From: an uncultured Pseudomonadota bacterium
GTDB lineage: Bacteria > Pseudomonadota > Alphaproteobacteria > RF32 > CAG-239
Assembly: GCA_949286215.1 (NCBI GenBank)
Contig: CASDYX010000012.1
Span: 1 to 46,297 of the forward strand
Reading direction: 5' to 3'
Length of the DNA: 46,297 nt
Below are positions 39,458-46,297 of this stretch, in pieces (position 1 is the first letter of the stretch; each line of letters opens with the position of its first letter). Both the position numbers and the translations under genes were made by a program. A model generated the notes under the pieces. That model saw only the letters and a program-made list of their open reading frames with translations. It had not been told where the DNA came from and did no database searches.

Positions 39458-41038
39458 TTAAATGGCTTTTTGTTTCTTTGCAGTTAAGATATCCGTGGTG
39501 CTCATTTTTTGAAGACCAGAAGAATCCTTGGCTGCGTTTGAACGTGTAAATGATACAACGTTTTCTGATTTGGCTTTTAAGACTTTTTGAACAATTTGAT
39601 CTTTTTGTTCGGAAATCTTTTGCCATGTCAAATTGTTGCGAACATAGGTATTGCCGTTTTCTGCAATCTTTTGACGCAGAGGCTCGTTGTTTAATAATAA
39701 TTTCAGAGCCTTTACTTGACGCCAACGGTCGCTCTCTTGTGATGGAGCATAGATACCAATTGCTTTATTGTAATCTTGGCTGTCATCACGAATGTCTGCA
39801 CAATGAGCAAAGTCATTGAAACCGCTACGACCAACAATAACGGCAGTTTGGCAACCCATAGCTTCAATCGGAACCATACCGAAAGCTTCATTTAAGCTAG
39901 ACATTACAAAAATTGATGAAACATTGTAAACACGAGCCATTTCTTTTTGGTTGAGTGATGGCAAGAAGATAACTCTATCTTCAAAGTCTTTCAAAATTTC
40001 ATGGCATTCTTGTGTTACAGGGTTGCCGATTTCACCACTAACCATATAAACAACTGACGGGTCTTCTTTCATGATTTCAGCCATAGAGCGAGAAAGTTCG
40101 CTGAAGCCCTTATCTCTTACAACGCGTCCCAAAGAAGAAACAACTTTTTTATTTGTCAAATCGATGACTTTGTCGTCGTTGTAGATGTTTTTATATTCAA
40201 AATGGTATTTTAATTTGTGTAATTCTTGCGGACTTAATGGTTTGAAGATTTCATCATTGTAGCCTGGAGGAATAACTGTAATCTTGTTGATATCAGCAAG
40301 GTATGGCTCAGCTACCAGACGAGTTTGTTCATCAGGAGAGGTACCAATGATGATATCTGCTTTGTGGAACGCAAAAGTTTCATGCTCAATGCGTTGCTCA
40401 AAATTGTGCCATTGCCATTCTTCTTCGCTAATTTTGCCGCTTTCATATTGCGGAAGGTTGCGTTCGTATTTTTTGTGTCCTAAAGAGTGGCTGGTTACCA
40501 ACATAATCGGACGACGACCGGTTTCTTCTTCAATCTTGCTGCAAAGCATATCGGCGGCTAACATACCATCACGATAGTGACCTTCAACAACTTCAATATT
40601 ATCTAAGGCATTTTCTTTTTTATAGAATTCATATAAATTTTTAATCAATTCCGGCAGAAGGGGGACAATCTCTTCTTTGGGGACAAAATTGAAATTGCCA
40701 CCGGCCGGAACACGCAAAACACGACTGCGAATGTTGGAACTTTCGTGCCATTGTTGCTCAATCGTATAGTTGATGTCTGTGCCAAGATTGCGTGGTGTAC
40801 CACCAAATTGAGGGCAAATTCTTGGGTCAACACGGCGCGTTACCAAGTCAACATCGTAGTTGTTGGAATTTGCTGCTAGAGCTTTAACATAGTAAACTTG
40901 GCCGCCGGTATCTTGTCCGGTGATTACTTTCTTGGAAATGACTTTAGTGGTTGGAAAGCCTTTTTCATCCAACTCAAAACCAAAATCACCTTCCACCAAG
41001 CCATGTGTTGAGAACATGACTTTTAATTTTTTTGACAT
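39458..41038 (-). CDS. Sucrose-phosphate-synthase-like glycosyltransferase (GT4)
   Basis: The 526-aa GT-B enzyme has the N-terminal signature TGQDTGGQVYYVKALA and DLVTRRVDPRICPQFGG, typical of sucrose-phosphate synthase and mannosylfructose-phosphate synthase. Later strings are VVEGHYRDGMLAADML, VTSHSLGHKKYER, the donor-binding VSSLGRVVRDKGFSEL and MSSLNEAFGMVPIEAMGCQTAV. It probably transfers a hexose from a nucleotide sugar to a phosphorylated sugar, making a compatible solute or storage sugar; the exact product cannot be told. There is no fused phosphatase domain and no phosphatase gene nearby. The last ~30 residues are low-complexity. GGAG nine bases upstream supports the ATG and lies at the foot of a hairpin (41050-41074). 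Confidence 0.85.
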   Translation of the reverse strand: MSKKLKVMFSTHGLVEGDFGFELDEKGFPTTKVISKKVITGQDTGGQVYYVKALAANSNNYDVDLVTRRVDPRICPQFGGTPRNLGTDINYTIEQQWHESSNIRSRVLRVPAGGNFNFVPKEEIVPLLPELIKNLYEFYKKENALDNIEVVEGHYRDGMLAADMLCSKIEEETGRRPIMLVTSHSLGHKKYERNLPQYESGKISEEEWQWHNFEQRIEHETFAFHKADIIIGTSPDEQTRLVAEPYLADINKITVIPPGYNDEIFKPLSPQELHKLKYHFEYKNIYNDDKVIDLTNKKVVSSLGRVVRDKGFSELSRSMAEIMKEDPSVVYMVSGEIGNPVTQECHEILKDFEDRVIFLPSLNQKEMARVYNVSSIFVMSSLNEAFGMVPIEAMGCQTAVIVGRSGFNDFAHCADIRDDSQDYNKAIGIYAPSQESDRWRQVKALKLLLNNEPLRQKIAENGNTYVRNNLTWQKISEQKDQIVQKVLKAKSENVVSFTRSNAAKDSSGLQKMSTTDILTAKKQKAI

Positions 41039-41049
41039 TCTTTAATTCT

Positions 41050-41074
41050 CCATAAATTATTGTGAAATTTATGG
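41050..41074 (-). promoter_or_regulatory. Leader hairpin at the ribosome-binding site of the glycosyltransferase gene
   Basis: CCATAAATT (41050-41058) and AATTTATGG (41066-41074) form a perfect 9-bp stem with a 7-nt loop. In the mRNA its 3' arm ends in the GG of the GGAG Shine-Dalgarno, so folding would partly mask it. There is no T-run, so it is not a terminator. Confidence 0.6.
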
Positions 41075-41106
41075 TTACAATGTAACAAGAAATTTTAATG
41101 AATCAA
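41074..41106 (-). promoter_or_regulatory. Putative promoter with palindromic operator of the glycosyltransferase gene
   Basis: On the minus strand, TTGATT (41106-41101), a 16-nt spacer and TACATT (41084-41079). The -10 sits in the perfect palindrome GTTACA-A-TGTAAC (41074-41086), a layout that suits a repressor site. The regulator is unknown. Confidence 0.4.
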
Positions 41107-41246
41107 GTTAATTCGACAAATTTTTTCGTTTTTTGTTTATAAGTAAGTATTTTTATTAAAATTCTAATTTTTTTTGTGCTAAGCTTAAGTGTTTATTGAG
41201 TTTTGTGTGTGTTGTGCATTTTTTACACCTTAAAATAAAATAATTG

Positions 41247-41275
41247 TTGACAATATACTCAGAATTGATTATTAA
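41247..41275 (+). promoter_or_regulatory. Sigma70 promoter of tRNA-Met
   Basis: TTGACA (41247-41252), a 17-nt spacer and TATTAA (41270-41275) lie 16 nt before the tRNA 5' end. Confidence 0.7.
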
Positions 41276-41291
41276 ATACCACGAACCTGAT

Positions 41292-41368
41292 GGCGGGGTA
41301 GCTCAGCTGGTTAGAGCGGTGGAATCATAATCCATGTGTCGGGAGTTCGAATCTCCCCCTCGCTACCA
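41292..41368 (+). tRNA. tRNA-Met (CAT anticodon, elongator type)
   Basis: The 77-nt cloverleaf includes an encoded CCA. The acceptor arms are GGCGGGG and CCTCGCT, with G-U pairs at the first and fifth positions. The D-stem is GCTC/GAGC, the anticodon stem GTGGA/TCCAT with loop ATCATAA (anticodon CAT) and the T-arm GGGAG-TTCGAAT-CTCCC. The paired acceptor start argues against an initiator tRNA, and the sequence resembles alphaproteobacterial elongator tRNA-Met. A CAT anticodon modified to read AUA (tRNA-Ile2) cannot be fully excluded. Confidence 0.93.
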
Positions 41369-41378
41369 AGATTTAGTA

Positions 41379-41407
41379 ACAGTCCTTAAAGGGCTGTTTT
41401 TTTATGT
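41379..41407 (+). terminator. Terminator after tRNA-Met
   Basis: ACAGTCC / GGGCTGT (one G-T pair) with a TTAAA loop is followed by a T-run, ten bases after the tRNA. Confidence 0.85.
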
Positions 41408-41438
41408 CTGTTTACTTTTTAATGAGGTTTAGAGCTCG

Positions 41439-41462
41439 GCAGTTTGTAAGCATACAAACTGC
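41439..41462. repeat. Perfect 10-bp inverted repeat downstream of the ArsR-like operon
   Basis: GCAGTTTGTA (41439-41448) and TACAAACTGC (41453-41462) flank AGCA. There is no T-run on either side, so a standard terminator is unlikely; it may be an operator or an mRNA 3'-end structure. Confidence 0.6.
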
Positions 41463-41487
41463 GGGAGATTAGCACTTAGGCCGCTAA

Positions 41488-42132
41488 TTAAAATTCTTCT
41501 TTATTGGATAGAGAATCGTAGCGTTTGTGAATGCACTGTACGGCGGTTTTATGAACGCCGGGGGTGATGTCATAAATAATGAAACGTCCTTCGCGGTGGC
41601 TGGTTACAAAGCCGTCATCTCTCAGGCGTTTGAGATTTTGGGAGACTTTTAATTGTTCGCTTTCAATTCCGTTGATAATATCAGAAACACAAGATGGGCC
41701 ATAGAGTGTAAGGTATTCCAATATTCGCATCTTATCTAAATTTGCGAAAAGTTTGATTTGGTTGGCGGCCATCATGGTATAATCTCTCGGAAGGAGAGCC
41801 TTATAGTCTTCTTGGAGGTAGTGAAAACTATCCGTCATATAGCCATAGAGTTTACGGAGGCAGGTGAATAAACTAGCCGGATATTCTTCACAAATTTGAT
41901 AAAAAATAAACAAGCCTCGACGTTGGGTTTGGACTAAATTGGCGTCTCGCAGTTTTTTGAGGCTTTGTGAGACAATCATTTGCTCTTCTCTTACGCCTTT
42001 GGTTATGGCTGAGACGCAAGAGGCGCCGTAAACATCAAGATATTCCAAAATTTGCAGCCTTAAAGGATGAGCAATGTAGCTCAATCCTTTAACGGCTTTT
42101 TTCATGGTCTCTAGAGGAAGCTGTTTTTCCAT
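41488..42132 (-). CDS. Tandem-domain ArsR-type transcriptional regulator
   Basis: The 214-aa protein contains two winged-helix domains of the ArsR type in one chain. Domain one (about 15-85) has AHPLRLQILEYLDVYGASCVS, SQSLKKLRDANLVQTQRRGL and FIFYQI. Domain two (about 125-195) has LDKMRILEYLTLYGPSCVSDI, SQNLKRLRDDGFVTSHREGR and FIIYDI. Each keeps a Cys in the same SCVS position at the end of the second helix, where it could sense metal or thiol state. An internal duplication makes it a one-chain pseudo-dimer. The ATG at 42132 has GAG six bases upstream; the GTG at 42141 overlaps the stop of the lipoprotein gene (GTGA) and is an alternative. Last gene of a three-gene operon. Confidence 0.85.
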   Translation of the reverse strand: MEKQLPLETMKKAVKGLSYIAHPLRLQILEYLDVYGASCVSAITKGVREEQMIVSQSLKKLRDANLVQTQRRGLFIFYQICEEYPASLFTCLRKLYGYMTDSFHYLQEDYKALLPRDYTMMAANQIKLFANLDKMRILEYLTLYGPSCVSDIINGIESEQLKVSQNLKRLRDDGFVTSHREGRFIIYDITPGVHKTAVQCIHKRYDSLSNKEEF

Positions 42133-42137
42133 TTGTC

Positions 42138-42506
42138 TCACTTATTCAAATAAGGTTTAACATATTCTTCAAACTGAGCGGCATTGCTGTCGGACCAACC
42201 CATGATGTATTTGTCTCCCATGCAAAAGAGTGGGGTACCAATGCGATTGCCTAGGTTGAATTTTTCGGCACATTTGAACAAAAGCTCATAGCCTCGTTGG
42301 GTACTGACATTTTCCATGCTTAATTTTAAATCAGGGTGATTTTTGTTTAAATAAGCAATGGCGTCATGGCAATGCGGGCAACTGTTTGAATAAAAGAAAT
42401 AGATTTTATCTGCCGATATTTCAGCCGATGATTGTGTATTTTGATGTTCTTGACATGCGCCTAGCAAACTTACTACGCAAATTAGAGAAAGTAAAAATTT
42501 TTTCAT
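42138..42506 (-). CDS. Thioredoxin/glutaredoxin-fold lipoprotein
   Basis: The 122-aa protein has a lipoprotein signal (MKKFLLSLICVVSLLGAC, lipid-modified Cys18). A short linker is followed by a thioredoxin-like fold: KIYFFYSNSCPHCHDAIAYL with the redox pair CPHC, and the cis-Pro region RIGTPLFCMGDKYIMGWSD. It should act on thiols at the periplasmic face of a membrane; an oxidoreductase or disulfide-handling role is inferred. Its stop overlaps the alternative GTG of the double-ArsR regulator and it follows the 193-aa gene after 11 nt, so the three are probably co-transcribed. Confidence 0.85.
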   Translation of the reverse strand: MKKFLLSLICVVSLLGACQEHQNTQSSAEISADKIYFFYSNSCPHCHDAIAYLNKNHPDLKLSMENVSTQRGYELLFKCAEKFNLGNRIGTPLFCMGDKYIMGWSDSNAAQFEEYVKPYLNK

Positions 42507-42517
42507 TTTTTTATATC

Positions 42518-43099
42518 CTATTCAATACAACAATCAACGGCTTTGCGGACAAAGGCTTTCATTTTTGAGAGTGCTCCGGTTGGCTTTTCTTCAGCCTCTT
42601 TAACCGGAGAAGATTGAATAGCCTCACTAACTTTTGAGGTTAATTGTTTGACATCTTCAACACTGTCTTTGACCCATTTGACATCTGCGGTGCTGAGCAT
42701 GTTCATATTTAATCCCCAAAACAGGCAATATAAGTCATAAGCTTGGTTAAACAAATCGTAAGCGGTTTCTTTATGGCCTAAGCTTTGTTGCTTGGTGCCG
42801 ACTTCCATCAAACGCATGGAAGAAGCAAGCAAGTGCTTGGAGATACACCAGACTTCTCCTTCATAAGAGGGGATAATTTTTTGCATCAGGTTCTTTCTTT
42901 TTTCGCGAACTTCTTCAATCAAATCATAAAAAGAGTTTTTGCCGGTTTTGGCACCTGAAAATACCAAATGCTCCTCAATGCTGATAAGGTTCATGATGGC
43001 AATGGTTAAATCTTGGTCTGATGATAAGTCTTTGGGGTTGACTTTTTTTGATGAGTCAATCCGTTCAACAAACTCTTTTACGTTTTCGATTTTTTTCAT
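42518..43099 (-). CDS. Conserved-looking helical protein, unknown function, 193 aa
   Basis: I do not recognise the family. From the ATG at 43099 (AGGAG eight bases upstream) it has 193 aa, no signal peptide and a mainly helical, charged composition. Notable strings are AIMNLISIEEHL (about 34-45), EEVREKRKNLMQKII (62-76), EVWCISKHLLASSMRLMEVGTK (81-102) and AYDLFNQAYDLYCLFWGLN (112-130). The C-terminal 30 residues are basic and end in VDCCIE, a cysteine pair. First gene of the operon with the redox lipoprotein and the double-ArsR regulator. A redox- or metal-related role is inferred from neighbours and terminal cysteines only. Confidence 0.75.
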   Translation of the reverse strand: MKKIENVKEFVERIDSSKKVNPKDLSSDQDLTIAIMNLISIEEHLVFSGAKTGKNSFYDLIEEVREKRKNLMQKIIPSYEGEVWCISKHLLASSMRLMEVGTKQQSLGHKETAYDLFNQAYDLYCLFWGLNMNMLSTADVKWVKDSVEDVKQLTSKVSEAIQSSPVKEAEEKPTGALSKMKAFVRKAVDCCIE

Positions 43100-43234
43100 G
43101 GCGAATCTCCTAATTAACATTATTTATATATATCATAAAATCTATATATAAAAAGAGTCAAGTATTAAAATAATGTCGTTAGTGTTTTTTTTATTTTTGG
43201 TTGTTATATTATAAAAAAACAACAGGAGGAGATA

Positions 43235-43849
43235 ATGAAATACTTATTATATATCATTGCGGCAGGAATTGTTGGCGGACTTATTATCGGTGGTGTACAT
43301 TTGCTGAGAGTGGCTCAGAAAAACAAAAAAGAAATGGCTCAATATAGCGGAGAAGAAGTTAAATTAAATAAGAAGTTAGGTAAGGTTTTGGTGGTTTATT
43401 ATTCTTTGAGCGGACACACCAAACAGATTGCAGAAATTATTAAACAAGAAACAAATGCTGATGTATATGAGATTAAAACTGTTGAAAAGGTGGATACGAC
43501 GCCTTGGTTCTATATGACTTTGCGTGAGCAATTAAAAGAAAAGAAATACCCTGAGATTAAGCAAGATTTTCCTAACCTCTCTCAGTATGACATGATTTTT
43601 GTCGGTGCGCCGGTGTGGTGGTATACAATGGCAACACCGCTTTACAGCTTTTTGCAAAAAGTTGATTTTGGAGGCAAAAAAGTTGTTCCTTTTTCAACGC
43701 AAGGAAGTAATTTCGGAACTTATTTTGAGGATTTTGCAAAGCAAGCAAAAAATGCAAATTTACAAATCTCTCAAGCATTTAATAATTTGCCTAATGACTA
43801 CCAAAAAGAAGAGCGTAATAAAGTGGTGCAATGGTTGAATCAACTTTAA
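43235..43849 (+). CDS. Membrane-anchored flavodoxin-like protein
   Basis: The 204-aa protein has an N-terminal membrane helix (about 4-24) and a soluble flavodoxin-like domain. The FMN phosphate loop is VVYYSLSGHTKQIAE (near 55-69), and YDMIFVGAPVWWYTMATPLYSFL (near 119-141) is the second FMN-contact region, typical of the flavodoxin_4-type group. VPFSTQGSNFGT follows. The orientation of the anchor suggests a cytoplasmic flavodoxin domain held at the inner membrane, but this is not certain. A strong Shine-Dalgarno (AGGAGGAG) precedes the ATG, just after a GTTGTT...AACAAC inverted repeat. It is divergent from the redox lipoprotein operon. An electron-transfer role is inferred. Confidence 0.87.
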   Translation: MKYLLYIIAAGIVGGLIIGGVHLLRVAQKNKKEMAQYSGEEVKLNKKLGKVLVVYYSLSGHTKQIAEIIKQETNADVYEIKTVEKVDTTPWFYMTLREQLKEKKYPEIKQDFPNLSQYDMIFVGAPVWWYTMATPLYSFLQKVDFGGKKVVPFSTQGSNFGTYFEDFAKQAKNANLQISQAFNNLPNDYQKEERNKVVQWLNQL

Positions 43850-43923
43850 TTAAGGTTTGATGCCTTGAAATTTGTTGCTGGCACTATACATCTTAGAAGT
43901 TGTTTAAATCGGAGTTTGTTTAT

Positions 43924-46113
43924 ATGAAATATAGATGCTTGGGATTTTATTGCAGTTTATTGCTTGGAACTTCAACACTTGCTTGGGCTGATATTCCTGC
44001 CGGAACCACTGAGAGTGGCGGAAGAGTTGGGAGAGGAAGTGTACAAAATGTGTATGGTACGGCAATCGATTTTTCGGTTAACGGTACTCAAAATATTATG
44101 TCGGGCGGAAAAAGTGAATATAGCGCTCTTTATTCTTCCGGTCGGCAAGTTGTAAATTCGGGTGGTTATACTTTGGCAACGAAAGTTAATAATAATGCCA
44201 TGCAAACCGTGTTTGGAAAAGCGGAACAAACTTTAATTAATTATGGACAACAGGTAGTTGAAAATGGAGGAGAGGCTCTTAGTTCAACACTCAAATATGG
44301 CACAATGATTGTGCAAGCCGGTGGTTCGGCACAAGGAACAAATGTGTCCTATAGAGGGACTGAAACCATCTATGGACAAGATAGTGGTTCAACAATAAAT
44401 TCACGCGGAACGCAAAATGTTATGGCCAGTGGGCAAGCCATAAATACCACTATTAACAGCGGAGGTAATCAATATGTTTATGCCGGAGGTTTGAGTTCGG
44501 GCACAATCATAAACGGCGGATATCAACTGATTGAAGGTCAGGCGAAAAATACGGTTTTGAATGATGGTTCGCAAGTGGTGGACGGCGGAACGCTGGACGG
44601 TGCTGTGGTTAATGGCTATGGAGGATTGAGCTTTTCTTCCGGCGGAAAGGGAAGTAATCTGACCTTAAATGATGAGGGAAGTATTATGGCTTTTCGCGGG
44701 ACGTCAATTTCTGATGTTACCGTAAATAATGGTTATTTGCTGATTGAGGGACAAGCAGAAATCAATAACCTTACACAGTTTGGTGGTTCGACTTTGCTGG
44801 AAGACGGTGCTGTGGTGTCTGGAGTGACCAAACTTTCAGGTGGTGAATTTAAGGTTCAAGGCGCAAATACTATTCCTAACTTGGAGATGAATGGCGCCAG
44901 AGTGGATTTGATTAATGATAATCAGTATGCCAAATTAACGGTTGGAAATCTTTCGGGGCAGGGCAAATTTTATCTTAATAGTCAGGCTGCTGCTTCACAA
45001 AGTGATGAATTGGTTGTGCAGGGAGGTAGCGGAAAGTTTGGTATTGCCATGGTCGATAGCAGTTATGAAGAAATTTTTCCGAAAAATATTCCGATAGTGC
45101 AGGTTGACGGCGGGGATGCTGAATTTTATTTGTTGGGCGGAGCTGTCGATGTCGGGGCTTATCGATATGATTTGCACCATATCGGAGATGAATGGGTGTT
45201 GGAAAAAACTTCGCAATTAACAGATACGGCCGTATTAACCAAAAATACCTATTCGGCAATTAATTCGGTTTTTCTGGCGCAGATGGAAACGATGAATAAC
45301 CGATTTGATGATTTGCATCTGTATAAAAATAACGGATTTTGGATTAAATCCGGGTGGAGAGATTTGAAAATGAACTTCAAAGACAGTTCGGACAGTCGTG
45401 CAGATGTGGTGACGGTTCAAGTCGGTTATGATATGAAGGTAAAACAAGATTTTGTTGATACGATGGTTGTTGGTTTTTCGGCCGGATTTTCTGATTCTTC
45501 GCAAAAGTTTGACCGTAGCGGTAAGGCAAGGGGAGATACTGTCAATGTGGGTCTCTATTCTTCTTTTATGACTAAAGAAAAATATTTCTTAGATTTGATG
45601 ACGCATTATTATTGGCATAGTCAAAAACTAAAAAGCTTTTTGCCGCATGGTGATGATATTGACGGAAAATATGATGTTAAAGGTTGGAGTGTTGGTGCTG
45701 AAACCGGAAAAAGGATTGAATTTGATGATGGGTGGTTTGCAGAACCGCATTTGAAATTAAAATATATTGATCTCGGGTCGATGGAGTATCGTACAACCCT
45801 TAATACCAGAATTAAAGGAAGAGGAGCAACCTCTTTGGAAGGAAGAATGGGAACTGCAGCAGGCTATGCTTGGGATGATAAAGAAGTTTATGTAGAGTTT
45901 AACTTGGTGGAAGAGTTTGATGGCAAAAGTAAAATTGATGTTGCCGGAGAAACTTTGCATGAAGATATTTCTGATACAATGTATGAGTTAGGAGCAGGCT
46001 TTAAGTTTCAACCTCGAGAAAATTTATATTCATATGTCAGCGTTGTAACTCAGCTGGGAGATAAAATAGAAGTACCAATAGATGTGAGCTTAGGGTTGCG
46101 ATATGAATTTTAG
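43924..46113 (+). CDS. AIDA/pertactin-type autotransporter
   Basis: A type Va secreted surface protein of 729 aa from the ATG at 43924 (GGAG nine bases upstream). Signal peptide: YRCLGFYCSLLLGTSTLAWA (about 3-22). The passenger (about 25-420) is a chain of ~19-aa AIDA-like repeats, pattern N-x-GG-x-Q-x-V-x-x-GG, for example YSSGRQVVNSGGYTLATKV, MIVQAGGSAQGTNVSYRGT and NQYVYAGGLSSGTIINGG, predicted to form a beta-helix. The translocator barrel (about 455-729) starts near SQLTDTAVLTKNTYSAINS and ends with the outer-membrane signature LGLRYEF (terminal Phe). No protease motif, so adhesion or biofilm formation is likely. The passenger is short for the family. Monocistronic, with its own terminator. 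Confidence 0.93.
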   Translation: MKYRCLGFYCSLLLGTSTLAWADIPAGTTESGGRVGRGSVQNVYGTAIDFSVNGTQNIMSGGKSEYSALYSSGRQVVNSGGYTLATKVNNNAMQTVFGKAEQTLINYGQQVVENGGEALSSTLKYGTMIVQAGGSAQGTNVSYRGTETIYGQDSGSTINSRGTQNVMASGQAINTTINSGGNQYVYAGGLSSGTIINGGYQLIEGQAKNTVLNDGSQVVDGGTLDGAVVNGYGGLSFSSGGKGSNLTLNDEGSIMAFRGTSISDVTVNNGYLLIEGQAEINNLTQFGGSTLLEDGAVVSGVTKLSGGEFKVQGANTIPNLEMNGARVDLINDNQYAKLTVGNLSGQGKFYLNSQAAASQSDELVVQGGSGKFGIAMVDSSYEEIFPKNIPIVQVDGGDAEFYLLGGAVDVGAYRYDLHHIGDEWVLEKTSQLTDTAVLTKNTYSAINSVFLAQMETMNNRFDDLHLYKNNGFWIKSGWRDLKMNFKDSSDSRADVVTVQVGYDMKVKQDFVDTMVVGFSAGFSDSSQKFDRSGKARGDTVNVGLYSSFMTKEKYFLDLMTHYYWHSQKLKSFLPHGDDIDGKYDVKGWSVGAETGKRIEFDDGWFAEPHLKLKYIDLGSMEYRTTLNTRIKGRGATSLEGRMGTAAGYAWDDKEVYVEFNLVEEFDGKSKIDVAGETLHEDISDTMYELGAGFKFQPRENLYSYVSVVTQLGDKIEVPIDVSLGLRYEF

Positions 46114-46115
46114 AG

Positions 46116-46149
46116 AAAAGAAATCCCCTCCAAAGAGGGGATTTCTTTT
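46116..46149 (+). terminator. Rho-independent terminator of the autotransporter gene
   Basis: AAAAGAAATCCCCTC / GAGGGGATTTCTTTT form a 15-bp stem (46116-46130 with 46135-46149) and a CAAA loop. It starts two bases after the stop codon. Confidence 0.93.
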
Positions 46150-46155
46150 ATATTT

Positions 46156-46252
46156 TAGCCAAAATATAAAATCTTTCATAAATATATTTGACATTACTCT
46201 CATGTTGTGCTAAATTATAGCTTGATAGGGTTCAGTTATAATGAGGTATATT
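46156..46252 (+). promoter_or_regulatory. Shared expression cassette, copy 3 (box, sigma70 promoter, leader)
   Basis: TAGCCAAAATA (46156-46166), 32 nt from its first base to TTGACA (46188-46193), a 17-nt spacer, TAAATT (46211-46216), then a leader containing TTATAATGAGGTATATT up to the ATG at 46253. Box-to-ATG distance is 97 nt, identical to copies 1 and 2. The early leader (46217-46230) is the most divergent part of the three. Confidence 0.8.
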
Positions 46253-46297
46253 ATGAGAAAGCAGCTTGTGATAGGAGTATCCTTACTTACTCTAACC
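46253..46297 (+). CDS. Surface-protein family member, 5' end only (partial)
   Basis: The 15 codons before the window edge read MRKQLVIGVSLLTLT, nearly the same signal peptide as in the genes at 1-47 and 14633-16510. GAGG is correctly spaced. The rest of the gene is outside the window, so the mature protein is unknown. Confidence 0.75.
   Translation, partial: MRKQLVIGVSLLTLT

Noticed and set aside
41292..41368. tRNA as an integration site for a genomic island
   Set aside because: No integrase gene and no direct repeat of the tRNA 3' end were seen within the window.
41439..41462. Terminator for the ArsR-like operon
   Set aside because: The 10-bp stem is perfect but there is no T-run on either side, so it is listed only as an inverted repeat.
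43879..43895. Possible sigma54 promoter (TGGCAC) before the autotransporter gene
   Set aside because: The -12 element (TTGC at the right distance) is absent; the match to TGGCAC is probably chance.
44050..44900. CRISPR-like repeats in the autotransporter gene
   Set aside because: The periodicity is of protein repeats (about 19 aa) with diverged DNA, in a continuous reading frame; there are no identical repeats with unique spacers.

Overview
The window is a 46.3 kb AT-rich stretch of bacterial chromosome. Several features point to a Gram-negative alphaproteobacterium. The elongator tRNA-Met, family-4 uracil-DNA glycosylase and COG2509 dehydrogenase look alphaproteobacterial. Lipoprotein and Sec signals, an autotransporter with an outer-membrane barrel, and MotA/MotB are also present. 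A host- or gut-associated lineage is my inference from AT-richness and the nagA/nagB genes; I cannot name a genus. Both ends of the window lie in the first codons of genes that share one leader and signal peptide, so the contig probably broke in a repeated family.

Layout. 1-1658: start of a surface-protein family gene (leaving to the left) and an unrecognised 502-aa protein. 1733-7864: TPR lipoprotein, uracil-DNA glycosylase, two related secreted proteins and a lytic transglycosylase. 7864-8091: a 228-bp element with 51-nt imperfect terminal inverted repeats flanked by TA. 8466-9814: small membrane and secreted proteins of unknown role. 9873-14584: FAD dehydrogenase, then UDP-sugar dehydrogenase, GalE-like epimerase and a SIMPL protein. 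14633-16510: a complete cysteine-rich member of the surface family. 16605-19629: nagB, nagA and a proline iminopeptidase.

19706-31367 is a cell-surface glycan locus: AlgX-like protein and MBOAT acyltransferase, a convergent YqeK-like HD protein, then rmlA-rmlC-rmlD-MBOAT-AlgJ-like-AlgJ-like-rmlB-GT4 with overlapping genes. It should make dTDP-L-rhamnose and build an O-acylated polysaccharide. After TerC (31430-32392) comes a 780-aa fusion of a ferredoxin/F420-hydrogenase-beta-like module with a polysaccharide pyruvyl transferase, then an IS200-type element. 35637-41038 holds marC, motB, motA, an ArsC/Spx-like protein, a ROK kinase, a small membrane protein and a sucrose-phosphate-synthase-like glycosyltransferase. 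41292-43849 holds tRNA-Met, a three-gene operon (unknown protein, thioredoxin-like lipoprotein, double-ArsR regulator) and a membrane-anchored flavodoxin. 43924-46113 is an AIDA-type autotransporter, followed by the start of a third surface-family gene.

The most interesting signal is the shared expression cassette of the three surface-family genes (48-144, 16511-16607, 46156-46252). Each is exactly 97 nt from an upstream box (TAGCCAAAATA) to the ATG. The box lies 32 nt before a TTGACA-N17-TARATT promoter, and a conserved leader and the MRKQL(V/A)IG signal peptide follow, while the spacer between box and promoter has diverged. This looks like a co-regulated, possibly recombining, family of surface proteins.
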